Below, piece by piece: positions 1-7,980 of a stretch of 64,000 nt of DNA. Below the pieces are notes generated by a model that saw only the letters and a list, made by a program, of their open reading frames with translations, searched no databases and had not been told where the DNA came from. Every line of letters begins with the position of its first letter. Positions within the stretch are counted from its first letter, which is position 1. Position numbers and translations under genes: made by a program. Source of the DNA: Ruminococcaceae bacterium Marseille-P2935 (GTDB lineage: Bacteria > Bacillota > Clostridia > Oscillospirales > Ruminococcaceae); contig LT629951.1 in the NCBI GenBank assembly GCA_900104565.1, positions 186,001-250,000 of the forward strand. Reading direction: 5' to 3'.

Positions 1-3000
1 TGAAGGTCTGGTCGTAACCGTTCGCGCCCGTCACGCGGAAGGAGAAGCCCTCCACCTTGCCGTCGCTGGATGTCTTTTCAATCCGCAGGGAGCCGGTCTG
101 GGCCGCGTTGACAAAGCCTTTTCCGGCCTCGTTCTCTACCTCGTAGATTTTGCCGTGTTCGGCGATCTCCACATAGTAGGCGTTTTCATCCAGCAGGAAG
201 CCCTCCGGCGCTTTGGTTTCCTTTACGAACACGCCGCCGTAGAGGATATGGGCCATCTCATAAATGCCGGTGCTGGTTTCCTCCATCTTGCCCAGCAGTT
301 CGTCGCCCTCGTCCAGCTCCTTATTTCCATTGGTATCGCGGTACACCTCGAACTCGGCCCCGGTGAGCTTGTTGTCCGGGTAGTCCTTATCCACTTTCGT
401 GAGCCGCAGGTTGCCGTAAATGCGCTCGTTGGCAAGGGAGATTTCCACTACCTGCCCATCTTCCTCCACAGTGACGGGGATGACCTCATCAGAGAGAATG
501 AAGCCTGCCGGGCTTTCCAGCTCTTTTAATACCCAATCCCCAAAAGGCACATCCGCGAAAGAGAAGCTGCCGTCCTCCGCAGAGGTGGCGGTGGCAAGGG
601 CGTTTTCTGCGGTAAACTCGGTTTCATCGCTCTGAAAGAGGCCGATCACAGCCCTGGAAAGGCCCGTGCCATTCTCATCGGTTTTGAGGCCCCGGATTTC
701 ACCGCGGATCAGCTCATTGGAAACAGCCTCGCCATTGTTGGCGGCAATCTCCACCACGGCCAGGGAAGGCCCGCCGTATTCAAAGCTGAACGGGAAGGTT
801 TCACCATTCAGCAGGTAATGGCTGTCGGTGGACAGCTCCTTCAGATAGAAGCTGCCAAAAGGCAGGTCGGTCTTGCACATGGCCTGGCCGTTCTCATCCA
901 CAGAAACGATTTCCAGAAGCCCGTCTGCCGGGATGATGGAGCCGTCCGCTGCGGTGATGTCCTCCTGGGCATAGAGGCCAAAGGTAACAGCGGTGATTTC
1001 GCCATTCATGCCAATACCAAAGGTTTCATCCTGCTCCAGTACCTTGTCAAGCGTCACAAGGGCTTTCTGGCGCTGGTTGTAGAAGCTGGCAGAAGTTTCG
1101 GTGATTTCGACTTCCTGGCCTGCATACACAAGCTCCACCTCGGTGATATTCTCGCCGGTGTCCGCCATGCCGTGGGGGAACTCGATTTCTTTCACCTGGA
1201 ATTTGCCCAGGTAGAGAGGCTGGCTCTGGGCCGTCCCGTCCTCCCCGGTGGTGATGGTGTCCACCACTTCGCCCGCAGAATAGCGCAGGGTGCCGTCCGG
1301 CGTGTAGACGTCCTCCAAAGCTGTGATCTCAAACACCGCGCCCGGCAGGCCGGTCACTTCGTACACCGGCTGATAAACGCCCTCGTTTTCCTGCACGGAT
1401 GAGAATACTTCGCCGGTTTTGCTGACCTTGATAACGCCTTTCTGGGCCATGTTGGACTTGGTGACTTCGATGACTGTCACGCCGCCCTCCTCGGTAGAAT
1501 TGTCCTCGGTCACATCAAAATACACAGGGGTGCTGTCCAGCACATAGCCATAGGGGGCCTGCACCTCCACCAGCGAATAGCCGGAGCCATACTCCAGCTT
1601 TTCCGGGGTGACAAGATAGCCCTCGGCATTGGTGTAAAAGGTATCAATCGTGGTGGGCGTCGGATAGGTGAAGGTCATTTCCACCTTGCTGCCATCCGGG
1701 CGGTAAATCTGGAAGCCTGCGCCCGCATAGGGGATGGTGACGCCGGTTTCCGCGTCCACCTTGACTACTTTTATATAGCTTTCAAAGGCTGCATTGTTGA
1801 TGAGATAGCGGTAGGTCTGCCCGTCCTGGGAGATATACACCTCAAAATCATCCATCAGCTCCCGGCCCTCCCAGCCTTTGGTCTGATGGACGATATACGT
1901 TCCATAGGGCAGCTTTTTCGACTGCGCAAAGCCATTCTCATCACAAACAAGAACATCGCGCTCGGAGTCCTTTGCCGCGTCATAGCTGCCCGCAGCTTTC
2001 AGATAGATTTGGAACTCTGCGCCTTCCTCCGGGGTTTCAATTCCTGTTTCGCCATCGTCCGTGTGTTTGATGATGGCAATATCCCCCTTGATGATCTGCT
2101 CTGTCACATCATTGGCGGTATCATTCAGCTCAATGGTGTATAGCTCCGGCTCCGCGCCCACATGGTGGATGGTGGAATCCACAAGGTAGCCCTCGCTGGG
2201 ATTGATTTCACGGATCGTCCAGTCGGAGTCGCAGACATAATAGCCGGTGGTGAACTGACCATTCTCGTCGGTCGTAAAGCTGTCGATGAGGGTATCGCCC
2301 TTATACAGCCCGTAGGTCGCTCCGGCAAGGGAGCCGTCGCCCTGGGGCGTTCCTGTTTCCACATCGCTCTTGGTGACGGTGACACGGAACTTTTTGAGGA
2401 TATTGTTCACGGTTTTATCCGTGACCTCATTCCATTCGATGGTAGCTGTCTGGGCCTCCGGCACCACATAGCGGATGGGGGTATCCACCTCCTCCAGCAC
2501 ATAGCCCGTGCCGATCAGCACGTTTTCAAACCTTGCCACTCCTGTGGAATCCGTCACCGCGTACTCATCCACCGGCAGGCCGGAGAGGGATGTGCCGGAC
2601 AAGTGGAAGGTCATGCCCTCCGCCAAACCGTCCTCGCTGGTTTTGGTAACTTCCAAACTGCCACGCTTGAGAACATTGTTAAAGGTCACGGTAGCCGTCT
2701 GGCCGCTGACGATGGTGACGCGCTGGGTGGCCTGGGGTTCATATTTGTCAATGGACTGCTCGGTTACGGTGTAAACGCCGGGATTGAGGTCGGTAATGTC
2801 GATTTCACCTGCGGCATTGGTGGTTTTGGTGGCGTTATATCCCTCGCCGGTGATGGTAAAGGAAATCCCCTCCACCTTGCCGTCCTCGGAAGTTTTGATT
2901 AACTTCATATTGCCGGTTTTCACTTCCAGATTAAGGTAGCCTACCATCTGGTCGGAAACCGTCGTGCCGTAGGTGGCAAAGTCCTGGGTGCCGCCCCCGG

Positions 3001-3925
3001 TCACGCCGTCCGTCCAAACCACCACGCCGCTGCGCTGGGCGCTGATCTTTTCCGCTTTCACGGTTACAGAGCCTTTGAGGGCCTGGCTGGATGTGATGGT
3101 GAGCTGGCTGCCGTCTACGGAGAAATTCAGCCCTGCGGTGCTGCTGCTAAAGGTATAGTCCCCCAGTACACCGTTGGTATCTGTAAGTGTGGCAGAATAC
3201 TTTTCTCCATCCCATTTCAGCTCATAGGCTCCCGCGTCGGCGGTGCTGCTGAAAAAGCTGGGCAGCATGGTATGGCGCTTCACCGCGCTTTCAATCGCGG
3301 AATACTGGCTGAAAATCTGGCTGCGCAGGGGATGTTCCGCGCTGATATATTCCGTTACATTGTTTTTCCCCTGGGCGTTGGCGTCCACATGGTTGAACTG
3401 GCTGTCACGCTCGCCCACGATGGTTTCCCAGACTAAAAGCTGGGTGGCGATATATCCGGCCATCTGGTTCGCATGATCGGGGTTGCTGCTCATCCATGAG
3501 GTGCTGGCGTTGCCCTGCCACCCATAGGTCATAATGCGCCCGATATACTCTTTGATGGTGTTGGGTGGAATCGTCGGATTGAGGCTTGAGGGGTAGTTAT
3601 CCCAGAAATCCTCGCCGCGCCCCGTATATTGGTCGCCGGAATGGACGCCGATTCCAGGCTCGATACAGTAGATAGCGCGCCCGTTGTATGCGTCCTGGGT
3701 GTGGACGGAAAAGTGGGTGCCTGCGCTGGTTGACCATCCGCCCAGAAAGTTGAGGGCCGGATGGCCCCAGCCTGCTTTATTGGGGTCGTTTGCACGGGGA
3801 ATATCCACCATATACGTCGTCATGGTTTCTCCTGCGGCAAACGCCGTAACACCTGTCCCCGCAAACATACCCAGGCACATGAACAGCGCCATGAGCAGGG
3901 AGAGAGGCTTTTTCAGTGTTTTCAT
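1..3925 (-). CDS. Thioester/Cna-B repeat surface adhesin (C-terminus beyond window)
   Basis: One reading frame without stops runs from an ATG at 3925, behind a strong AAGGAGG site, to the left edge: about 1308 codons with the C-terminus missing. Residues 1-30 form a signal peptide ending AFAA. A thioester (TQXA) domain follows, with Cys87 in IYCIEPG and Gln162 in ATQLLVWE as the probable thioester pair. From about residue 335 come roughly ten Cna-B/SpaA-type beta-sandwich repeats. Most keep the E-box glutamate of isopeptide-forming domains (for example VKETKAPEGF, LVEVQAPYGY), but one has Gln there (IVHQTKGW). Such proteins are wall-anchored adhesins or pilin-like stalks that bind host or partner-cell surfaces. 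An LPxTG sorting signal would be expected to the left of the window. Location next to parAB suggests it is cargo of a conjugative element. Confident of class; the ligand is unknown. Confidence 0.9.
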   Translation of the reverse strand, partial: MKTLKKPLSLLMALFMCLGMFAGTGVTAFAAGETMTTYMVDIPRANDPNKAGWGHPALNFLGGWSTSAGTHFSVHTQDAYNGRAIYCIEPGIGVHSGDQYTGRGEDFWDNYPSSLNPTIPPNTIKEYIGRIMTYGWQGNASTSWMSSNPDHANQMAGYIATQLLVWETIVGERDSQFNHVDANAQGKNNVTEYISAEHPLRSQIFSQYSAIESAVKRHTMLPSFFSSTADAGAYELKWDGEKYSATLTDTNGVLGDYTFSSSTAGLNFSVDGSQLTITSSQALKGSVTVKAEKISAQRSGVVVWTDGVTGGGTQDFATYGTTVSDQMVGYLNLEVKTGNMKLIKTSEDGKVEGISFTITGEGYNATKTTNAAGEIDITDLNPGVYTVTEQSIDKYEPQATQRVTIVSGQTATVTFNNVLKRGSLEVTKTSEDGLAEGMTFHLSGTSLSGLPVDEYAVTDSTGVARFENVLIGTGYVLEEVDTPIRYVVPEAQTATIEWNEVTDKTVNNILKKFRVTVTKSDVETGTPQGDGSLAGATYGLYKGDTLIDSFTTDENGQFTTGYYVCDSDWTIREINPSEGYLVDSTIHHVGAEPELYTIELNDTANDVTEQIIKGDIAIIKHTDDGETGIETPEEGAEFQIYLKAAGSYDAAKDSERDVLVCDENGFAQSKKLPYGTYIVHQTKGWEGRELMDDFEVYISQDGQTYRYLINNAAFESYIKVVKVDAETGVTIPYAGAGFQIYRPDGSKVEMTFTYPTPTTIDTFYTNAEGYLVTPEKLEYGSGYSLVEVQAPYGYVLDSTPVYFDVTEDNSTEEGGVTVIEVTKSNMAQKGVIKVSKTGEVFSSVQENEGVYQPVYEVTGLPGAVFEITALEDVYTPDGTLRYSAGEVVDTITTGEDGTAQSQPLYLGKFQVKEIEFPHGMADTGENITEVELVYAGQEVEITETSASFYNQRQKALVTLDKVLEQDETFGIGMNGEITAVTFGLYAQEDITAADGSIIPADGLLEIVSVDENGQAMCKTDLPFGSFYLKELSTDSHYLLNGETFPFSFEYGGPSLAVVEIAANNGEAVSNELIRGEIRGLKTDENGTGLSRAVIGLFQSDETEFTAENALATATSAEDGSFSFADVPFGDWVLKELESPAGFILSDEVIPVTVEEDGQVVEISLANERIYGNLRLTKVDKDYPDNKLTGAEFEVYRDTNGNKELDEGDELLGKMEETSTGIYEMAHILYGGVFVKETKAPEGFLLDENAYYVEIAEHGKIYEVENEAGKGFVNAAQTGSLRIEKTSSDGKVEGFSFRVTGANGYDQTF

Positions 3926-3956
3926 CTTGTTACCTCCTTGAAATGGCCGCAAAAAA

Positions 3957-3978
3957 AGCACATCGCTTTGGATGTGCT
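3957..3978 (-). terminator. Leader terminator hairpin before adhesin gene
   Basis: Read on the minus strand, AGCACATC pairs with GATGTGCT around a 6-nt loop and is followed by seven T. It ends about 20 nt before the adhesin ribosome binding site, so it lies inside the likely 5' leader and could act as an attenuator. Confidence 0.6.
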
Positions 3979-4010
3979 GCTTACGGCTGGATTCGTTTAC
4001 GTTCTAAAAA

Positions 4011-4037
4011 AGAGAGGCGCGCCCGAATCGCTGCCTC
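4011..4037 (-). terminator. Terminator downstream of parB
   Basis: Minus strand GAGGC / GCCTC stem with a 14-nt loop, followed by TCTTTTTT. It lies about 200 nt after the parB stop and about 50 nt upstream of the second hairpin at 3957-3978. The rest of 3926-4232 has no recognisable gene. Confidence 0.5.
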
Positions 4038-4232
4038 TTATCCGCCCTTCCACACAACCCCACACGTCTGTTGAAAAGAAGCCTGCCAGGGCTTTCTATC
4101 ATCTAAGGCTCTGGATATATCTTCTTTTTTAGGCTGTTTAGGTTGTCTGGAAGGGGTGAGGTGTGGAGAGGGGAAACCTGCAAAGCCAGGCGTTTTCCTG
4201 CAAATGGGCGCACTTCTCCCTTGTGAGTAAGG

Positions 4233-5195
4233 TTATCGCTCTAAACTGCGTTGGCGTTTTCGATACAGCTCCAGCGCCTTGATGATGGTATCCTCAATCT
4301 TCTGCGCGGGCGTCCCCGGCGCAAAATATTTGTTGATCCGCTCCTTTGGGATTTTGAATTGTTCTTTCTGATTGGGCTTTTCCTCCTTCATAATGGAAAC
4401 AAGCGCGTCCTTGGCTAATCGTTCCCCGCCTGTCTTGGCTTCGGACATCTGACGCATTTTGATGGCCTGGGCGTGGGACGGGGTACAGTCCAGTTCGTCC
4501 ATGATTGCAAACAAGTCGGCCTGTTCCTCTTTTCGCAGGTAGGACAGCTCCACCGCAGGCCGCAGGGCGATTTGCAGCGTTTCCGGGTCTTTCAACACCG
4601 AATTGTCCACCAATTCCAGAATTTCCGGGATGAGATTGGTGAGGCGGATAAAACGAAACACTTGATCTCTACTTTCACCACTTTGTCGTCCGAGTTGCGC
4701 CGCTGTATCTAACTTTGTCGCCACTGGCGATAAAGTTAAATCCGTCCTCTGTCCCTGCCTTTTCATCGCGTCCAGCTTCATTTTGTAGGCGAACGCCTTT
4801 TCTGAGGGCAGGATTTGTTCCCTTTGCAGGTTGGAATCCACCATAATGATCGTGGCTTCATCGTCGGTGAGCTGCCGCACGATACAGGGGATTTCTGTGA
4901 GGTTTGCCAGCTCCGCCGCCTTTTTCCTGCGGTGTCCGGCCACCATCTCATAACCGCCGTCCGGTTTGGGCCGCACTAAAGCTGGCACCAAAACGCCGTA
5001 CTGCTTCACGCTCTCCGTCATTTCCTGCATGGCAGCGTCCATCCGCACCTTAAATGGATGATTAGGAAAATCGCTGATTTCCGAGGGATTGAGGTTGATG
5101 ACTTTTTCCAGGCGCGCCTCCGCCCGGCTTTCTTCGGTGCTGAACAGGTCATCGGCTGAGGGAAGATTGAAGTTTAGCGCGTTGTTTTTCGCCAT
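4233..5195 (-). CDS. parB: ParB/Spo0J-type partition protein
   Basis: A 320-residue DNA-binding partition protein. The start at 5195 is chosen because AAAGGAGGTG lies 7 nt upstream; a longer frame exists but lacks such a site. The ParB N-terminal nuclease-like domain (about residues 30-130) is visible, with the signature GHRRKKAAE, followed by a helix-turn-helix region. Chromosomal Spo0J usually has GERRxRAA, so the GHRR form fits plasmid or conjugative-element ParB better. ParB family proteins bind parS sites and work with ParA to segregate DNA, or act as element regulators. The start overlaps the parA 3' end by 47 nt, which implies translational coupling. No consensus chromosomal parS palindrome was seen nearby. 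Confidence 0.88.
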   Translation of the reverse strand: MAKNNALNFNLPSADDLFSTEESRAEARLEKVINLNPSEISDFPNHPFKVRMDAAMQEMTESVKQYGVLVPALVRPKPDGGYEMVAGHRRKKAAELANLTEIPCIVRQLTDDEATIIMVDSNLQREQILPSEKAFAYKMKLDAMKRQGQRTDLTLSPVATKLDTAAQLGRQSGESRDQVFRFIRLTNLIPEILELVDNSVLKDPETLQIALRPAVELSYLRKEEQADLFAIMDELDCTPSHAQAIKMRQMSEAKTGGERLAKDALVSIMKEEKPNQKEQFKIPKERINKYFAPGTPAQKIEDTIIKALELYRKRQRSLER

Positions 5196-5997
5196 CTGCC
5201 AGCACCTCCTTTGAAAACTCTGCGTAAGCCTGGGCCACCTTGCTGCCTTTGTCATAGGCGTAAATACTCTTGCCTGCGGCGCTGATTTCTGCGGCTTTGA
5301 TTGCCACGGGGATTTCGGAACGATAGATTTTCAGAACGCTCCCGTAGCTCTGCCGCAGGGTATCCGCCGTCTGGCGGGCCAGATTGGTGCGTCCGTCCAC
5401 CAGGGTGAGCAGCACTCCGTCCACCTTTAAGGCCGGGTTGATCTGACGCTTCACCTTGCCTATGGTTTTGATAAGCTGGGTCATGCCCTTTGCGGGGAGA
5501 TAGTGGGCCTGGACGGGGATAATCACGCTGTCCGCTGCTGCCAGAGCGTTAATGGTAATCATACCCAGGGACGGCATACAGTCGATCAACACCACATCGT
5601 AGTTTTTCTTTGCCTCATTGACATAGGTGCGCAAAGTGACCTCCCGGCTCATGGCGTTTACCAGACTGACTTCCAGCTCCGACAATTCGATGTTGGCAGG
5701 CATAAGGTCTACGCCCTCGCTGTGGTGCAAAATGCCCTCATCCGTGGTGAATGGCTCATCACGGATGATTTTTCCCATGACGGTGGCAAGGGTGGTCTGC
5801 AAGCTGTCCTGATCTTGCCAGCCCAGGCAGGTGGTGAGGTCGCCCTGTGGGTCTGCGTCGATGAGCAGCACCTTTTTCCCCAGACGTGCAAGTCCAATGC
5901 CCAGGTTGACCGTCGTGGTCGTTTTGCCTGTGCCGCCTTTCTGATTGGCTAATGCGATCACACGGCCATTCTTCGGGCGGCTTCTTTGTTCCGGCAT
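5149..5997 (-). CDS. parA: ParA/Soj-type partition ATPase
   Basis: A 282-residue ParA/MinD-superfamily ATPase. The start at 5997 sits 8 nt after GGAGG; an ATG two codons earlier is too close to that site. The deviant Walker A is clear (KGGTGKTTTT, about residues 16-25), followed by a DADPQGDLT switch and a VVLIDCMPSLG Walker B region. These ATPases form nucleotide-dependent gradients on DNA that position ParB-bound cargo. It shares a transcript with the overlapping parB. Together they resemble the stabilisation module of integrative conjugative elements or large plasmids, not the chromosomal soj-spo0J locus, which normally lies near gidB/oriC. Confidence 0.92.
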   Translation of the reverse strand: MPEQRSRPKNGRVIALANQKGGTGKTTTTVNLGIGLARLGKKVLLIDADPQGDLTTCLGWQDQDSLQTTLATVMGKIIRDEPFTTDEGILHHSEGVDLMPANIELSELEVSLVNAMSREVTLRTYVNEAKKNYDVVLIDCMPSLGMITINALAAADSVIIPVQAHYLPAKGMTQLIKTIGKVKRQINPALKVDGVLLTLVDGRTNLARQTADTLRQSYGSVLKIYRSEIPVAIKAAEISAAGKSIYAYDKGSKVAQAYAEFSKEVLADGEKQRAKLQSSLSR

Positions 5998-6088
5998 TTT
6001 CATGTCCTCCTTTTCCATAGATTTAGCCGCCCGTTGGCAAGACGGACGGCTATGTACGCGGGAAATCTGAAAGACGGGCATGAAAAAA

Positions 6089-6120
6089 GGCCGTCTTATC
6101 TAACAGCAGATAAAACGGCC
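6089..6120 (-). terminator. Bidirectional hairpin terminator before parA
   Basis: A 13-bp stem, GGCCGT(C)TTATCT / AGATAA(A)ACGGCC, with a 6-nt loop. It is flanked by A-rich sequence on one side and CTTTT on the other, so it can stop transcription in both directions. It separates the small gene at 6146-6310 from parA. Confidence 0.75.
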
Positions 6121-6145
6121 CTTTTCGGACGGGGATATGTAGTTT

Positions 6146-6310
6146 TTATACTTTCTTCACCGGGGCGCACATTACCTTGAGCAAAAGTTCGTCGATACAG
6201 CCGGTGTCCCGGTTTTCTTTCAGCATGGCGTTGCGCAGGTTGTTAAGGCTCTGGATCACAATGCGGTTCTCTGTGGGGGTAAGATATATTTTAAGTTTCC
6301 GCTTTTTCAT
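6146..6310 (-). CDS. Small basic hypothetical protein of the element
   Basis: A 54-residue protein starting at 6310 behind AAAGGAGG (MKKRKLKIYLTPTE...). It is rich in Lys/Arg at the N-terminus and predicted to be largely helical (SLNNLRNAML, DELLLKVM). It has no signal peptide or membrane segment. No family is recognised. Its place immediately ahead of parA in a partition module suggests a small regulator or accessory DNA-binding protein, but that is inference. A terminator follows it, so it probably has its own transcript. Confidence 0.6.
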   Translation of the reverse strand: MKKRKLKIYLTPTENRIVIQSLNNLRNAMLKENRDTGCIDELLLKVMCAPVKKV

Positions 6311-6557
6311 TTGACACGCCTCCTTTGTGCCTCCATTGTATAGAAAGGGGAGCATTTTTACAAATGTGCGAATACTTTGCAACTTGAATCATAGAAAAAA
6401 TCTTATGTAAAAGACAGAATAAACTGTATTCGGTTTAGTCAAACCTTGACAAACCCGGCCAAACCTTCCAAAAGAAAATCCAGGAATAACAGACCGTAAA
6501 AGCTGGCTGTCACAGGGGAGAAAATCCCTCTCAAAAACGGCCCGATTTCGGCTCCCA

Positions 6558-6637
6558 GTTGCCCCATTTTTTAATCATAACGGGGTCAAAAATGCCTGTT
6601 GCCCCATTTTTAATCAAGAAAAATGAGGTCAAAACCG
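6558..6637. repeat. Two 40-bp direct repeats in element-end region
   Basis: Units at 6558-6597 and 6598-6637 share GTTGCCCCATTTTT, AATCA and GGTCAAAA at the same spacing. Just upstream (about 6437-6478) are three short CAAACC repeats. The gene-free stretch 6311-6752 between the small protein and rpsI holds these repeats and the rpsI terminator. They may be iterons or recombinase/excisionase binding sites. Confidence 0.6.
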
Positions 6638-6690
6638 TTCAAATCCGAACAAAATTAGAGAAACAAAATCAGCGTTTCGAGAATAGAAAA

Positions 6691-6718
6691 AGCCCGGAAA
6701 ACCGCATGGTTCCGGGCT
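6691..6718 (-). terminator. Terminator after rpsI
   Basis: AGCCCGGAA / TTCCGGGCT stem with a 10-nt loop; on the minus strand it is followed by TTTTTC. It lies 35 nt after the rpsI stop and ends the rplM-rpsI transcript. Confidence 0.85.
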
Positions 6719-6752
6719 TTTTGAACATTTTTGAATTGGTTTGTCGGGCCTG

Positions 6753-7151
6753 TTATCTCTTAGAGAACTGAGGCGCGCGACGAGCTGCCTTGAGACCGTA
6801 CTTCTTACGCTCTTTCATTCTCGGGTCACGAGTGAGGAAGCCAGCTTTTTTCAGAATGGGGCGCAGCTCCTCGTTGTGCTGCAATAGAGCACGGGAAATA
6901 CCGTGGCGCAGAGCACCAGCCTGGCCGGTAACACCGCCGCCAGCAACGGTGGCAATAATGTCAAAACGGCCCATGGTCTCGGTAAGCTCAAGAGGCTGAC
7001 GGGTGATCAGCTTCAGAGTGTCAAGACCGAAGTAATCGTCAATGTCTCTGCCGTTAATGGTAATAGAACCAGTGCCCGGATAAAGTCTTACGCGAGCTAC
7101 CGAGTGTTTTCTTCTGCCGGTGCCGTAAAAATAAGGTTTTTTATCGTACAT
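6753..7151 (-). CDS. rpsI: 30S ribosomal protein S9
   Basis: A 132-residue small-subunit ribosomal protein, full length for the family. It carries the conserved core ([14 protein letters not shown] near the N-terminus, [15 protein letters not shown]) and the universal basic tail ending [11 protein letters not shown]-like (here [12 protein letters not shown]). That tail reaches into the ribosomal P site. It lies 19 nt after rplM in the conserved L13-S9 operon. The intact 3' end abuts an accessory element; the 3' end of rpsI is a known integration site for some conjugative elements. Confidence 0.98.
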   Translation of the reverse strand: MYDKKPYFYGTGRRKHSVARVRLYPGTGSITINGRDIDDYFGLDTLKLITRQPLELTETMGRFDIIATVAGGGVTGQAGALRHGISRALLQHNEELRPILKKAGFLTRDPRMKERKKYGLKAARRAPQFSKR

Positions 7152-7170
7152 CGTCTGCTCCTCCTCTCAA

Positions 7171-7599
7171 TTACAGGGTCCAAGGCTCGGGTTTCTGAGC
7201 CTCGTGGTTGTTGTTGGTGCCTTTGTAAATGCGAACCCTTGTGAGAGCAGCTCTGCCCAGAGTGGTGTCGGGCAACATGCCTTTTACGGCAAGCATCATT
7301 GCTTTTTCTGGGTTTTCACGCATCAGGGTGGAGTACTGAACTTCTTTCAGACCGCCTACCCAGCCGGAATGACGGCGATAATATTTCTGCTCCAGCTTTT
7401 TGCCGGTGAGCACAGCTTTGTCTGCATTGAAGATGATTACGTGGTCTCCGCAATCAATGTTGGGAGCAAAGCTGGGTTTGTGTTTGCCTCTTAAAATATG
7501 TGCAGCGGTAGCGGCGGTGCGGCCCATTGGCTTGCCCGCAGCGTCCAGTACATACCATTTGCGGCTGATCTGGCCTGCTTTTGGCATAGTGGTTGACAT
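7171..7599 (-). CDS. rplM: 50S ribosomal protein L13
   Basis: A 142-residue early-assembly large-subunit protein. The start at 7599 is supported by AGGAGGG upstream and by the family N-terminus (RKWYVLDAAGKPMGR); a longer upstream frame would cross the promoter. Conserved segments include LRGKHKPSF, KAVLTGKK and GMLPDTTLGR. First gene of the rplM-rpsI operon. About 100 nt of leader lie between the predicted transcription start and the ATG, with two small hairpins (CCCCGGTTTTGGGG and GGCTTGCAAAAAGCC). Those could belong to an L13 autoregulatory leader, but the match is not certain. Confidence 0.98.
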   Translation of the reverse strand: MSTTMPKAGQISRKWYVLDAAGKPMGRTAATAAHILRGKHKPSFAPNIDCGDHVIIFNADKAVLTGKKLEQKYYRRHSGWVGGLKEVQYSTLMRENPEKAMMLAVKGMLPDTTLGRAALTRVRIYKGTNNNHEAQKPEPWTL

Positions 7600-7705
7600 A
7601 ATTTTCCCTCCTGAACCTATTATCTTCCTATTACATGGAATTTTACATTTCTGATTCTGGCTTTTTGCAAGCCAAAACGCCCCAAAACCGGGGTCAACAG
7701 GTTTT

Positions 7706-7734
7706 ATTATAGAGGGTAGAACCAAGCTTGTCAA
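7706..7734 (-). promoter_or_regulatory. Consensus sigma-A promoter of rplM-rpsI
   Basis: Minus strand TTGACA (7734-7729), 17-bp spacer, TATAAT (7711-7706). Both hexamers match consensus exactly, as expected for a strongly expressed ribosomal operon. Confidence 0.92.
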
Positions 7735-7933
7735 TAGTTTTTTTTCAAATTTTTAATTTACAACTTATAAACTCTTAAATTCACCGTTTTTTACCGTTTT
7801 TCTCCACCCTACTTAAAGACCATTTCACTTTTTAAGACCGTCGAATATTGTCGAGTTTCCACATACTGTGAAAAATATGCTGGGAAAATGGTGTAAAGAT
7901 TTTATATTATATATAAGGTATATGAGAAAGAGG

Positions 7934-7967
7934 TTTTCCACACTTTCCACAATGGGCATGTGGAAAA
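7934..7967. promoter_or_regulatory. Cluster of DnaA-box-like sites in AT-rich spacer
   Basis: TTTTCCACA at 7934-7942 and the opposite-strand copy at 7959-7967 both fit TTWTNCACA. CTTTCCACA at 7943-7951 and GTTTCCACA at 7855-7863 miss by one base. An AT-rich run lies between the two groups (about 7897-7925). The first and last boxes also form a perfect 10-bp inverted repeat (7933-7942 / 7959-7968) downstream of copA. The spacer 7740-7980 has no gene. Confidence 0.5.
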
Positions 7968-7980
7968 CTTGGCAAAACGA

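Noticed and set aside
2162-2902. Long open frame (246 codons) on the plus strand
   Set aside because: It is antisense to the adhesin repeats; the repeated, GC-rich coding pattern of the minus strand creates open frames. No ribosome site.
7933-7968. Perfect 10-bp inverted repeat as copA terminator
   Set aside because: No T-run follows on the minus strand and the loop is 16 nt; the DnaA-box reading fits better.
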